Part shown: piece by piece, positions 35,524 to 45,721 of the stretch
How the letters are laid out: each line of letters begins with the position of its first letter
Numbering within the stretch: position 1 is the stretch's first letter
DNA from: Rachycentron canadum
Lineage: Eukaryota; Chordata; Actinopteri; Carangiformes; Rachycentridae
Direction: 5' to 3'
Assembly: GCA_038496675.1 (NCBI GenBank)
Contig: CM076656.1
Coordinates: forward strand, 20,215,678-20,279,677
Length of the DNA: 64,000 nt
Notes under the pieces: model-generated
Database searches by the model: none
What the model saw: the letters and a program-made list of their open reading frames with translations, nothing else
Told to the model about the DNA's origin: nothing
Made by a program: the position numbers and the translations under genes

Positions 35524-36219
35524 CAACTCTGATTATATCTCTGTGTCTCTAATCACCTCCTGGCATTGGGGACAGGAATGAGTGGTGGCGGTGGTGGTGA
35601 CGAGGGGGTGGGGTGCAGTGTTGGCGGTGGAGGGCTGCAGGATGAGGGGGAGAGAAGGGGCGAAATCTCATTTAGAGCTTTACGCCTTCCCCTCCCGCTT
35701 AACCATGCCGGCCATTCAGATTAATTCAATTTAGTGCTCTATTGTCTGACAGAAAGCCCACATACCCGCCACTGTACCACTCCCACGCAGTAAGTCAGTT
35801 GTTCCCAAGGGCCAAACCCCCCCCCCCCGTTCCCGTCTATGACGCCTGCTAGCTTTGCCGCACTGGGCCTTACCAGTCCCACAGCACACACCTGGCTCCA
35901 GCCACACAGGAGCCACAGTGAGTTGTTGCCAAAACAAGACTAAGGATATTATGTGGTTGGGTGGGAGAACATGGCCTTAACACTGTGATAGTTAGAGGTT
36001 TCATTGCTCCATCACTTTGGTGAACCAACAGTCTGGCTATCACACTTACAGACACACAGTGGCCTACAATCATACTTTATACAAAAACACTTTGTTTCTA
36101 ACTAAAAACCATCCTGAAGCTGCTGCTGGATCATGGCGACAGAAAAGGTTCCTCAAGTTCTCAAGAATTGTGTGAACTTCAGGAGATGTCTACTGTGGCT
36201 CTGGAGGGTTGTTGTTAGA

Positions 36220-36259
36220 TAAAAAAAAAAACAAAAAAAAAAAAACAAAAAAACAAAAT
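36220..36259. repeat. A-rich simple repeat
   Basis: A runs broken by single C residues. Confidence 0.85.
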
Positions 36260-37481
36260 AGCCATAGTGATGCCATTGGATACTATCTTGGCTTAGACTT
36301 GGAGACTACAAATATTTCATTAAAGGCCTGTGTTAGTAACTGGGTTTATCCACCAGGAAGAGAACAAGATAAAGTCTAACAAAGATGCAATTGTGTTGCA
36401 TTATGGAAAGTGTAGGATGTAGTGTTTTCTGGAGACTGACCCATATTAGAGGTTAAAAGTTGAGGTAACTTCAAACTCGCCTGCTTTGATTTTGACCATT
36501 GTTTTGAACTCAGTGTTACTGCAGTGGTAAATTGCTGGAGAATCCTTTATTTATGGCAATCTGTCTAATTATTTCACTGAAACTAAAGCTGCAATATTAA
36601 GAGGAACAAAGAACGCAGCGCACAAGAAACCATTAACACCTAAGGCGACATTAATTTCTTAATGCAGTCTTGATGCAGCTGTTTATAAATTGCATACGAG
36701 TTAATGGAGGATTACTGAGAAAGGGATGGGAATATTTAACTGTGTACTTCTACTTTTTTTTTTAATTCAAAATAAATGAAATGATTGAAGTCATTATAAT
36801 ACAACCACTTGTCAAGTTCAGTAACAAGACCATCAGTTTGGTCAGAAAATAAAGTCCCTCAGTCCCAGTGGGATCCACTTCCCTACAATACAACCTTCCT
36901 CTATAAACATCTGGAGCCACTACAACTTAAAACAAAGCCCATAATCTGCACAAAGTTCTTAACTGAACCTGCGCACCTCGTTTTCTTCATCTTTTCATCT
37001 GCATGGTTTCACTCTCTCACGCCCCCCCTCATGCCCCCCCTGCCATTTTCCTCATCAGCCTGTGATGAATTATGAATAACTCATTACACTTTTATCACAG
37101 CTAGGTTATGTATGAGCACATTCATTTACATACTCCTGATTACCAGCACTATGTTTATTCATGAGTCTCCATGCTGGACCACACCCACTTCCTTGTCTGA
37201 TGGCCACGGTGACCCCAAGTGTCCCTGACGTGTGGCCACCATCCGTCTCCCCCGGCAACTAATCAATAGGCCAGCTCATCAGTCTTTTGTCGATGATCGG
37301 ACAGGGCTGGCCTGATGGGCGCATGACATGCTCACACATATAAAGTGCAAGCACACACGCAGCTAAGTATGTAGGCTAACGTTATATAATATACACAATC
37401 ACTGCAATAAGCTCACATATGAATGCACACACTCTCAGACACACACTGTTAACACCTGTATATAGTCTGTACCACATTAAT

Positions 37482-37482
<1 letters not shown>

Positions 37483-37529
<47 letters not shown>

Positions 37530-37530
37530 N

Positions 37531-37587
<57 letters not shown>
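37483..37587. repeat. (CA)n microsatellite with an unresolved base at 37530
   Basis: CA run of 105 bp. The single N replaces an A and keeps the dinucleotide phase. Confidence 0.97.
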
Positions 37588-37590
<3 letters not shown>

Positions 37591-37903
37591 ATAAACAAAC
37601 AAATGATTAATGTGGGTCCTATAAACGACGTGACATCAACATCGTCGCAGTGCATGCTGGGAAGGTCACAGGCTACTTTGTCTTCAGAGCAGCTGGGGTA
37701 CCAAGGATTTCGTATGTGTGTCTGAGTCTGTGTGTATATATTATATATAGGTGTGAGTGCTGTGTGCTCACATGTGTGTGTGTCCAGTCTGGTGTACTGG
37801 CAGATATGTCCTTCATCCATCAGGCTAAACTGGCCGCAGTACTGGAGAACACTCATCTACCTGGCCTGAGCTTCACTGATCAACACCACGGCCACACCAT
37901 CCA

Positions 37904-37933
37904 TCACACACACACATATATATATATATAAAT

Positions 37934-37976
<43 letters not shown>
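37904..37976. repeat. Compound (CA)n(TA)n(CA)n microsatellite
   Basis: CA, then TATATA, then AAATAAA and a further CA run of about 40 bp. Confidence 0.95.
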
Positions 37977-37979
<3 letters not shown>

Positions 37980-39283
37980 TGTCATCACTTCCCCTATAGC
38001 ACCCTAGTCTACACTCTCAACATGGCTGAGCTCCAGTATGAGAAGTATGAGAAACAATGAGAACTCAAATAACTCAGCACTGGCTTCCAGCAAAGTGTCC
38101 GGACAACAAAACCTCCAGTGTTAATCAGAAAGCTTTTTCAAGGTGGGTGAGAGAATTACAAATGTAGCTTTCAAAGCCTCCTCAATCACACACTGATCAG
38201 CTCAGTAGCCCAGGGATATTGCTAATCAATCCTGCTTTTGTCGATACACATGCCATCCACACATACACACACTCTGAGCTGGAGATGAGCACTGAGCAAT
38301 GCAATTAACTCTCTGTCTGGTTAACAGGTGCTTAGCTGTTTAATATGGAGTGGGTCTGTGTGTGTGTTTGTGTGTCTGTGTGGGTGAAAGAGGAAATTGA
38401 AATGCAGCAGAGCAGTGAGTGTGACAGTTCCGGCAGGTTGTGCATGGATTTGGATGCAATCGCACAAACATATAGCGGCAAGTGTATGTTTATGTGTGCA
38501 CACATGTGCATAGGTGTGTGTATGTGCCATGCTAATGACTTCCCCCTTGCTGGTTTCCCTTGAGGTATTACTGCAACTGGATATCACCAAGAGGAGCACC
38601 GTTCTGGGAAACCTGCTATACCCGGCTCCCTCTGCTGTACCCGGCCTGTCTTCATCACCCCCCTGGACTACCCCCCGGATCATAACGTAATTAAAAAGGG
38701 GAGACTCTGGTCGCCTCTTCCCGAGACTGTGCATACTAATCACATCCCGCCATTTAGGAGGAAAACCTGCAGGATTCACACATCTCATTTTCATCTGCAA
38801 AAGAGCTCTTTTTTCATTGAAATGAAGATGAGGTTTTTAAGCTTGAGTAAGTCTGCCAGGCAGAAGTAAATGGAGAATATATTTCATTAACATAAATCAG
38901 AACTGTATGACGTCTCCAGACCCTAACTGCAGTTACGGTCTGTTGAATATAATCAAATACAGCATCAAGACCATTGGTTAACAATGCCAGACTCAGACTG
39001 AGTTTACCTAAGCATTAAATAAGTGGTGATTCACAACTGGAGGAAAAAGCTGAGTCTGTTCAAGCACCCGAGAGATCTGGGAAAAGGCTTTTAGATGTTT
39101 TGGCATCTGAAAACACAACTTAAGAACGCAGTTGAATAAAAAGGGTGTGTGAGATGTGTGCAGTGTCAACAATGCACAATGTGTGTTAGAAAGTCTTTAA
39201 GACACTCCTTGCATAATCAGTGTCACCAACAGTTTCTGATATATGCTTTGTGTGTGTGTTTGTGTTACTTCTGATGTCAATAC

Positions 39284-39360
39284 CTGATCATCTCCTCCTG
39301 GTATAGAGAGCTGACTGCTGCTCCTCCGAAGCCTGTTCTTCTTTCTGCTCCTTGTCTTTC
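39284..39360 (-). CDS. acbd6: ACBD6 exon 4 (linker)
   Basis: This 77-bp exon encodes residues 148-172 and two bases of Arg173: ERQGAERRTGFGGAAVSSLY followed by QEEMI. The core TGFGG..VSSLY.EE.IREEDKN, continued in exon 5, is diagnostic of ACBD6. The acceptor on the minus strand is TTAACAG and the donor CAG|GTATTG. It connects the acyl-CoA-binding domain to the ankyrin half. The RQGAERR stretch is more variable than its surroundings in what I remember of the family. Confidence 0.94.
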
Positions 39361-40917
39361 CTGTTAAATAAATAAATAAATAAAATTTAAAAAAAAAAAC
39401 AAAAACATACCAAGTCACACTTAAAAGAGCACTGGCCCCCTTACACACAGGTAGTTCAGTGATAAATACTGTCACCAACCTAGTCTAGTTTGGCTTAGAT
39501 CTACAGCCTGTGTTGCCGTCCTATATGGACAGAGGCACTGACCTTGCTGTTTTGTGTGCTCAAAGCAAGACAATAGGGCTGAGTTCATCTATTCACCATG
39601 AATGGCTTTACCTATAGCCTTTCCTTGTTAGCCTTTGCAAAGCTAATGCACAACAGTAATTAAGTTCAAAATGTCTCATTTTCAGACACAAGTCTCTGTG
39701 GAGCTTTAGACGTGACCTCACTGGCAATAAATAACCAATAACATGCAACAGGCCAACATAAAATATATATTGCTCCTTAGTTGGTGACTGTTGTTAATCT
39801 TTTGTGTCTTTGTGGAATTCCATACCACAGCAAAGACTTTATTACCCGGCCTATTCTTCACTGACCAACCTTGACTCACAAAAGAACCCACACAAATCTG
39901 ATTTCAGAAAATGGGGAGAGTGGGGAAGAACATGACAAGCGAAGCAAAACAACTGTGCGTGCACTTTTGGGACAACCTAATTCACTTCAGAAACTCAGAA
40001 TATTCGCTGATGCACGGGCCCTGCTCCTCTGCAGTGTAATGTAATATAAAGCCAGTGTCTGCTCAACAATTGAGACAGGAACAGAGGTCAAATTCTGGCT
40101 ATTATTCTCTCCCCTGCTTCTCTGTCTATGCACTCCTACTTACACCATTTTAACCATGCTTCCAAAAGAATAGCCAGTGCCATGCTAAGGTGCTTTGTTA
40201 ACACTAATACAATCAGCTTCTTTTCATAGGGAGGGGGGGCATTTGTGCACTTGGTGGCCTGTCTGCCGAGCTGTCTGCTGGCATTGTGGGGCAGAGTTAG
40301 CGAGTGTTGCTCCACAGCGTGGCCGAAGACAAAATGTGGTGTCAGGATTGGACATGTAGTTGACAGTGACACTATTAAAGTCACACGAATAAAAACACAA
40401 AGCAAAGAAAGTGGAGGTATAGGGGTAAAAGAAGAAAAGAGCCAGGGGGAAAGATTAATAGAGGAAAAGCAGGTAGCAGAGAGGTGTAGAAGCATGTGGA
40501 GAGAGGAAAAGGAGCAGTAAACAAAACCAGGGGGAAAGAAGACAACAGAAGGAAAAAAAATATGTGAGCAACGAGGCACTGCTGTAAGTCACACAGTAAT
40601 GTATTCTTTGGTTTTTTTAATTATAGAAATAACCACGACCTAATTTCATCTCTTTGGAGCTATGCTTATAGAGCATTTTGTAACTGTGAATCCACTCCTG
40701 TCTGTTTGGAGAGTATGCTACACTTGTAGGGGGAAGCCACAGAGTCTGGTCACATCTTTGACTCATGTGGATGTGAAAAGCATCTTCAGGCTTCATGCAC
40801 ATCTCACTTAATTACAAGCAACTGTATGTTAAATTGCAGCCCTAACACCATAAATAAAGTTTTTAGATGCGTTAATATTTTCAGCATTACAATGTATTCA
40901 CTTTTTGATTCAGTGTA

Positions 40918-40919
40918 CA

Positions 40920-40990
<71 letters not shown>
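40918..40990. repeat. (TA)n(CA)n compound microsatellite
   Basis: About 10 TA units followed by a CA run of about 52 bp. Confidence 0.96.
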
Positions 40991-40992
<2 letters not shown>

Positions 40993-42300
40993 TAAAATAA
41001 TCTTGTTATAGTAGACTCTTAAATCAACCCCTCAACTTTTCACATACATTGCGACATGGTACAAAAGCTTATTTTTCTATTTTTTTACTGAAATAATTTT
41101 AATCTTAGAATTAAAATAAATTAGATTCAGGCCATCAAACATTATCTGGCTTTATTAAGTCATGGAAATTCACCAAACTCAGCAGAATGGTCAAGTATTT
41201 TCCAAGATGTTGTAGACCAAATTTAGAAAACAATTTCCTTAATGTTGGCCTAGTAGCATCCATCTCAATTTTAGAATAATATTTTTTTATGTAAAACCCC
41301 TAAATAGTTTCAGATTTAGCTCTGACAACAAGTTTTAAAGATAAGCTCAACTCCTATTACTGCCAGCTTCTATCAACTGCACTGCACAATGAGCTTTATT
41401 TGGCTTTGACAGCATCTCCTTTACAATCATGCACCACCATCAGTTGGCCTTATTCAGTGCAAGCATTTTTTATCTAGAACGCCTTTTGACGTTACCCATC
41501 ACCCATGACAAGTCTGTTCTTCTAAGTGTTCTATTAATAATAATCTTCCCAACTAAGCAGACGGTACAAAGTTGTTGTTGTAACTGAATGCTTGTGTCTC
41601 AAAGGACAACCTGTCCATGGCAACACAACTCTCCTGACAGTCCAATGACTCGATACAGGAGTGTGTAGAGATGTAAACAAACCCTCTTATGTCACCATGC
41701 ACACAGGCACATCTCGACAGCCATACTGTGACAGTTTCTTGAATTATTCATATCCCAAAATGTCAGCTATTGAGGAAGACAACATAATCTTCTCATGTAT
41801 ATTTCATACTTCATGTACAGAACAAAGAGCCAGTAAAAAGCCCAGGACAAAATGACACTGTGACACTGACCTCTACTGACAAAAACACTACACTGCATCA
41901 TAAAAAGGGCAAAACTGACACTCAATGCTTCTATATTTCCCTATTTCTTTCTCACAGTGAGGCAGAGACGAATTGTCATTATACTAATCTTTATTTCAAA
42001 TGTGAAGGCTTGTTGTAGTAAATATAAGGTGCCAGATAGGTGGTGTTTCAGCAAACGTTTTGTTATCAGGTAGGCAATATACAGGTTCTGTTTAGTTTCA
42101 TCACATGATAAACTCCACCTACATCAACCTTTAAGCAGGACAAAGGGATATAAAGATAAATGTTGATTTCACCAAGTCTGCAAGTGACTTACCATCTGTG
42201 ATGTTTTCATTCATTTCAGAGGGTTTTATTGCGCCTTTCTGTTACTACTTACATAAAAATGTGTCAGTATTTTTAAAATCACTTTGCTTTAATGAGTTTA

Positions 42301-42412
42301 ATGTCGATGTGAGGGTCTAAGGGCAGAGGATGTTGTTATGATGCTATGTAAAGCCCTTTGAGACAAACTGTTTGTAAAAATGGGCTATACAAATAAAATT
42401 GCCTTGCCCGAA
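42301..42412 (+). repeat. Retroelement 3'-tail-like sequence
   Basis: TGTAAAGCCCTTTGAGACAA followed by TGGGCTATACAAATAAAATT. This resembles the 3' tail that many teleost LINE/SINE copies share (TAAAGCCCTTTGAGGCAA ... GGGCTATACAAATAAAATTG). No protein-coding remains. Confidence 0.65.
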
Positions 42413-42491
42413 AATAATAGAAAGTTGTACAGTGGAGCACACACTATATGCAGTTTTGGAAATCAGCTTTAAACAAAATAGTTCTTATTAC

Positions 42492-42588
42492 CTTTGTTCT
42501 GCCTTCAGGGTCCAGCACATTGACACAGGAAATGTACTCCTGCATTGCCTGCTCAGCATCCATGTCTCCAAGCTGCTTCCAGGCCTGC
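42492..42588 (-). CDS. acbd6: ACBD6 exon 3 (C-terminal part of acyl-CoA-binding domain)
   Basis: This 97-bp exon finishes Trp115 and encodes residues 116-147: QAWKQLGDMDAEQAMQEYIS then CVNVLDPEGRTK. The (W)xAWKxLGxxxxxxAMxxYI pattern is the signature of the third and fourth helices of acyl-CoA-binding domains. Acceptor ATTGCAG and donor AAAG|GTAATA (minus strand). An alternative AG 4 bp downstream would break the WxAW motif. ACBD6 binds long-chain acyl-CoA and is reported to stimulate N-myristoyltransferase. Confidence 0.96.
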
Positions 42589-43061
42589 CTGCAATGACAC
42601 CATCACAGTTGTCATCTTCATCATCATCACCACCATCATCATCATCATCACCATTATCATCATTTACACAGTTTATTCGCATCAGGTATTGTAATGTTTG
42701 AAAGAGTAACAGTAAAATGTCAAGTAGACATTTCAACATGATCATTCACACTGAATATGGAGTATTTTATTAGTTTCTACATGAATGTTCATGAATTTTA
42801 CTTAAGATGTTCCAGGGGTTCTTAATCAATACGAGAATGACAAGCAGTTGATTTTAAACAGCAGAAAAACTTTGTTTTTAAACACTGTCAGGTGCATCAC
42901 ACGTGTATAGTGTGTAACAAGTAGACGCGTAATTACAGACACACACAGGCCGTCTCCTGCAGTCACATCTAACGCAATGTGTACTACAACCCACATTATC
43001 ATGTCTACAAATATGTGCAAACCACTTAATGTAACCTGATCAGCATGTTTAGGCTACATAC
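42589..43061 (-). other. acbd6: acbd6 intron 2
   Basis: Holds a (CAT)n/(ATC)n repeat at 42611-42664. Nothing else identifiable. Confidence 0.92.
42611..42664. repeat. (CAT)n trinucleotide repeat
   Basis: CAT units with CAC interruptions, 23 bp upstream of acbd6 exon 3 on the plus coordinate. Confidence 0.93.
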
Positions 43062-43126
43062 CATTTCCTCTGTCCTTCAAAGTCAAAGAACCCCGGTTTG
43101 GGTGTATTGCACTTTCCCACTTTGAC
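43062..43126 (-). CDS. acbd6: ACBD6 exon 2 (acyl-CoA-binding domain core)
   Basis: This 65-bp exon encodes residues 94-114 plus two bases of Trp115: VKVGKCNTPKPGFFDFEGQRK. It follows YARYKQ in exon 1, giving the family pattern LY..YKQ...G.CN...PG.FDF.....W, in which the Tyr and Lys of YARYKQ correspond to acyl-CoA-contacting positions of ACBP. Too short for a standalone frame, it was found by reading the minus strand between TTCACAG and ATG|GTATGT. Confidence 0.96.
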
Positions 43127-43351
43127 CTGTGAACACAACAAGTGTAAAGGATTCAGTTGGTTAACTAGGCCCATTAACACATGAAGGCAACACACAGCTA
43201 TGGGCCTAAGTCATCTGTTAAACATCAGTGATAAAACGTGAATGATGCGTATTGACTACATGTGTTTGTCCCTCTAAACAGCCATGGTGCTCGTACTTGA
43301 GGGCTTAAAATCGGCCTGTGCGACCACAGCCACGCTGAGTCCGACACTCAC

Positions 43352-43630
43352 CTGTTTGTAGCGGGCATACAGGTACAGCAGCTGGTCCTTCTTGGCCGTC
43401 TGAACCAGATCTCGGACGCGGTCGGCTGCGGACTCAAACTCCGTCTCCAGCTCCTCTCCCTCCAGCCGGTCCCCCATTTCCATGGCGCTGCAGTCAAATT
43501 TTCCCAAACCCAGGTCGGAGTCGGAGTCCGAGCCTGCTCCGCCGAGGGGCTCCCCTGTGTCGGGCCGTGCTGGGTCTGTACCTGAGCCCGTCGCAGTGTC
43601 CGGGGAAGACGACGGCGACCCAGAAGCCAT
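43352..43630 (-). CDS. acbd6: ACBD6 exon 1 (start codon, acidic N terminus, ACB helices 1-2)
   Basis: ACBD6 is an acyl-CoA-binding, ankyrin-repeat protein of cytosol and nucleus. This exon gives residues 1-93: a low-complexity Ser/Gly/Asp N terminus (MASGSPSSS..., GSDSDSDLG), an acidic stretch (EGEELETEFE) and then FESAADRVRDLVQTAKKDQLLYLYARYKQ, cited here as start and end blocks, the first two helices of the ACB domain. The donor is CAG|GTGAGT, phase 0. The ATG at 43628-43630 is preceded by CAATAACA and is the first in this frame, and the human protein also starts MAS. All eight exons join to 900 bp (299 residues plus stop); human ACBD6 is 282. Confidence 0.95.
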
Positions 43631-45652
43631 TGTTATTGTTGTTTATAGCGAACCGCCGGACTCGACGTGCGCCGTAGATCCGTGTGCGAAATAATAAAAG
43701 AAAACACAGAGGAGCTACCGGGATGAATATCTCCAGAGTCTTTCAGCTTTCAGATTTCGTTTTTTTTTTTTTTTTTAATCCGTTATCGTTGACAATCCGT
43801 GACAGTCGGATCTGTTTCTACCGTTGGTCCGTCTCTGGTACGGTCGACTAAAAGCCCCGGGAGAAACACCTTGCTAGCCAAAAAGGTTCCGGTTGCATTG
43901 CTACCTGTGCTTCGCAGCTCTCTTTCGGTAAGAAAAAACAAAAACACGTTAAATAACTATAATTAATCCAGAAAAAGACTCTGGAATTGCTGATACATTT
44001 TCGAAAGACTATGTTTTTAAATAATTGAAAATAAAAGAGTTCGGTGCGTTTTGTTGTTGATGGTGTGTTCATGGTTATCATGACCGTCATTAATATCAAA
44101 TCCAACGTTAATGTCAGAAGCTCGCCCACTTAAAAACCAAAAAGTGGATTTAAATAGACGAAAGTCCTTAAAATACAAATTCTTTGCCCTATTACAGCTG
44201 TTAACATGGTCGTTTTTGGTATGTAGCCCAAATGTTACAGCCTTGTAACGCAGGTGAATTTAATTTGGACGTTAATTACCTCGACCTTCCGACCAAAGAC
44301 TCCTTTAATTACCTTTTTCCCTCGGGTCCAATTCGTCCTCTTTCAGTTTCAATCCCCGGACCGATTGCTTGGTCCTCTACTCCATTAGACGCGATATTTA
44401 TCTTGTGTGTGAATGGAAAAAGTTTTCGTTTTTTTCGTGAAATAAATCAAACGCATTGGCGCCATAATGCATCGGCCCTGTTTGCCCGGTAGATGCTGCT
44501 ATTGGCACAATGATGAATTATCACCTGCTCTGTTCAGACTGAGGCATGATTCAGCCAAACTGAAGGAAAGGGCAGTGAATTCATTGAAAACTTAATGGGC
44601 AAATGTTTAAATCAGACAAGACACAATTATTCTAAAAGCCTTAGGCCTCCATTTTTGTCCTGATAGAGAATAATCCATCCAAGGATCTTATTTCCAGTCT
44701 CGCTCCCATTAATTTTGCCATAAACTGGGACATATGGACAGCATGATGAGATCCTGCCTTCATATCTAGATCTCTTTAATCTTTATACTTTTCTAGAACA
44801 TAAACATAACTCTCCATTACAGTATCCAAGTAGCCAATAATGCGCTGTCCCATTTCCGGATAAACTCAAAATATGAGTCAGCAGAACAGTGGGAACAGTC
44901 CAAGAGACCAAGAGATGAGTCAATTGTGATTTAAAAAACAAAACAAAACAAACAAACAAACATAATTTTAATTATTAGAGGGCGTGTGATACTTGAACGG
45001 AGTTTCCATTATTTGCTGGACACAAAATATAAACGATATATGTTTGTGTGTGTTTTCTATGGTTTAACTTTAGCTCCCCTTTTTTATTTTTTTTTATTTT
45101 TTTTTATTGCAGACAGAAACGGCGGCACCTCAGGCAAAGACCAGGGAATAGAGAGGAGGGAGGTGTGGCGGGGTGGGGGTGTCCTGTGGTCTGGGGGGTG
45201 AGGGTATCCCTTGCCGTGGCACTGCCAACTCTTTTCACAGGAGGTCCCACCAACGCCCGGTGCCACTGCGCGCTCTGCTGACGCAACCACGTCGCTGTGG
45301 CTCAATGCGATGGCGGACCGCAGTGTCCCCAGACCTGCCCAGGGAGGGACGGAGCAAAGTCACTGAGCCACTCTCACCGGCTCCGTTACACCGCCGCCCG
45401 ACCACCTGTTCAGGAGGGGCTGCAGTCGTTGGCGTCCCTCCCGTGAGATAGTATGTGGGACGGGATCCGCTCGGAGTGCGCTGACCGGGACGAGCCAGAA
45501 GTGGAGTGAAGACAGGAGCGGAGTGCGCCGGGCTGACGCGCCGCATGTTGAGCCAGCAACTTGACTGACATAACAAAAGTCGCGTCGACGGGGAAGGCGA
45601 CAGCCGCTCTCGGATTTAACGGAGGTTTGAGGGGGAGAGTTGTTACGGCAAA
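43631..45652. promoter_or_regulatory. acbd6/xpr1 head-to-head intergenic region
   Basis: About 2 kb separates the acbd6 and xpr1 start codons, which face away from each other. CpG-dense DNA lies just upstream of acbd6 (about 43480-43700) and across the xpr1 leader (about 45110-45650). The centre (44000-45060) is AT-rich. No TATA box in a convincing position. This fits CpG-type promoters, either shared or separate. Transcription start sites are not determinable here. Confidence 0.6.
45111..45652 (+). other. xpr1: xpr1 5' leader (probable)
   Basis: GC- and CpG-rich sequence directly upstream of the xpr1 ATG. It contains four upstream ATGs with in-frame stops: 45305-45451, 45310-45366, 45453-45509 and 45545-45568. 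A T-rich tract ending in TTATTGCAG at 45110 could be a splice acceptor for an upstream noncoding exon. Transcript limits are inferred. Confidence 0.45.
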
Positions 45653-45721
45653 ATGAAATTTGCGGAGCATCTTTCGTCCCACATCACTCCTGAGTGGAGG
45701 AAACAGTATCTTCAGTATGAG
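45653..45721 (+). CDS. xpr1: Xenotropic and polytropic retrovirus receptor 1 (phosphate exporter), exon 1
   Basis: XPR1 is a plasma-membrane inorganic phosphate exporter with an N-terminal cytoplasmic SPX domain that senses inositol pyrophosphates and a C-terminal EXS domain. This exon encodes the first 23 residues: MKFAEHLSSHITPEWRKQYL then QYE, nearly identical to human XPR1. MKFxxxL...PEWRxxYxxY is the SPX N-terminal helix signature. The donor is GAG|GTAAAG, phase 0. The start is chosen because the SPX motif begins exactly at this Met. The gene continues beyond the window, so only 40 residues are visible. Confidence 0.95.

Larger units (their letters stand above)
34632..39283 (-). other. 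acbd6: acbd6 intron 4
   Basis: Contains a LINE-tail fragment at about 35070-35325, (CA)n at 35447-35519, an A-rich tract at 36220-36259, a long (CA)n with an N at 37483-37587 and a (CA)/(TA) compound repeat at 37904-37976. Blocks at 35640-35800 and 37050-37320 are repeat-poor with homeodomain-like words. No extra exons seen. Confidence 0.88.
39361..42491 (-). other. acbd6: acbd6 intron 3
   Basis: Contains a (TA)n(CA)n repeat at 40918-40990 and a retroelement-tail-like segment at about 42301-42412. The remainder is AT-rich and shows nothing identifiable. Confidence 0.9.

Noticed and set aside
40136..40579. 147-residue minus-strand frame in acbd6 intron 3
   Set aside because: Ser/Phe/Leu-rich translation of a pyrimidine-biased strand with no family motif.
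43482..43694. Plus-strand 70-residue frame opposite acbd6 exon 1
   Set aside because: Antisense shadow of the GC-rich acbd6 first exon.
45084..45682. Several overlapping frames on both strands near xpr1 exon 1
   Set aside because: The CpG-rich leader lacks stops by composition. Only the MKFAEHL frame matches a known family.
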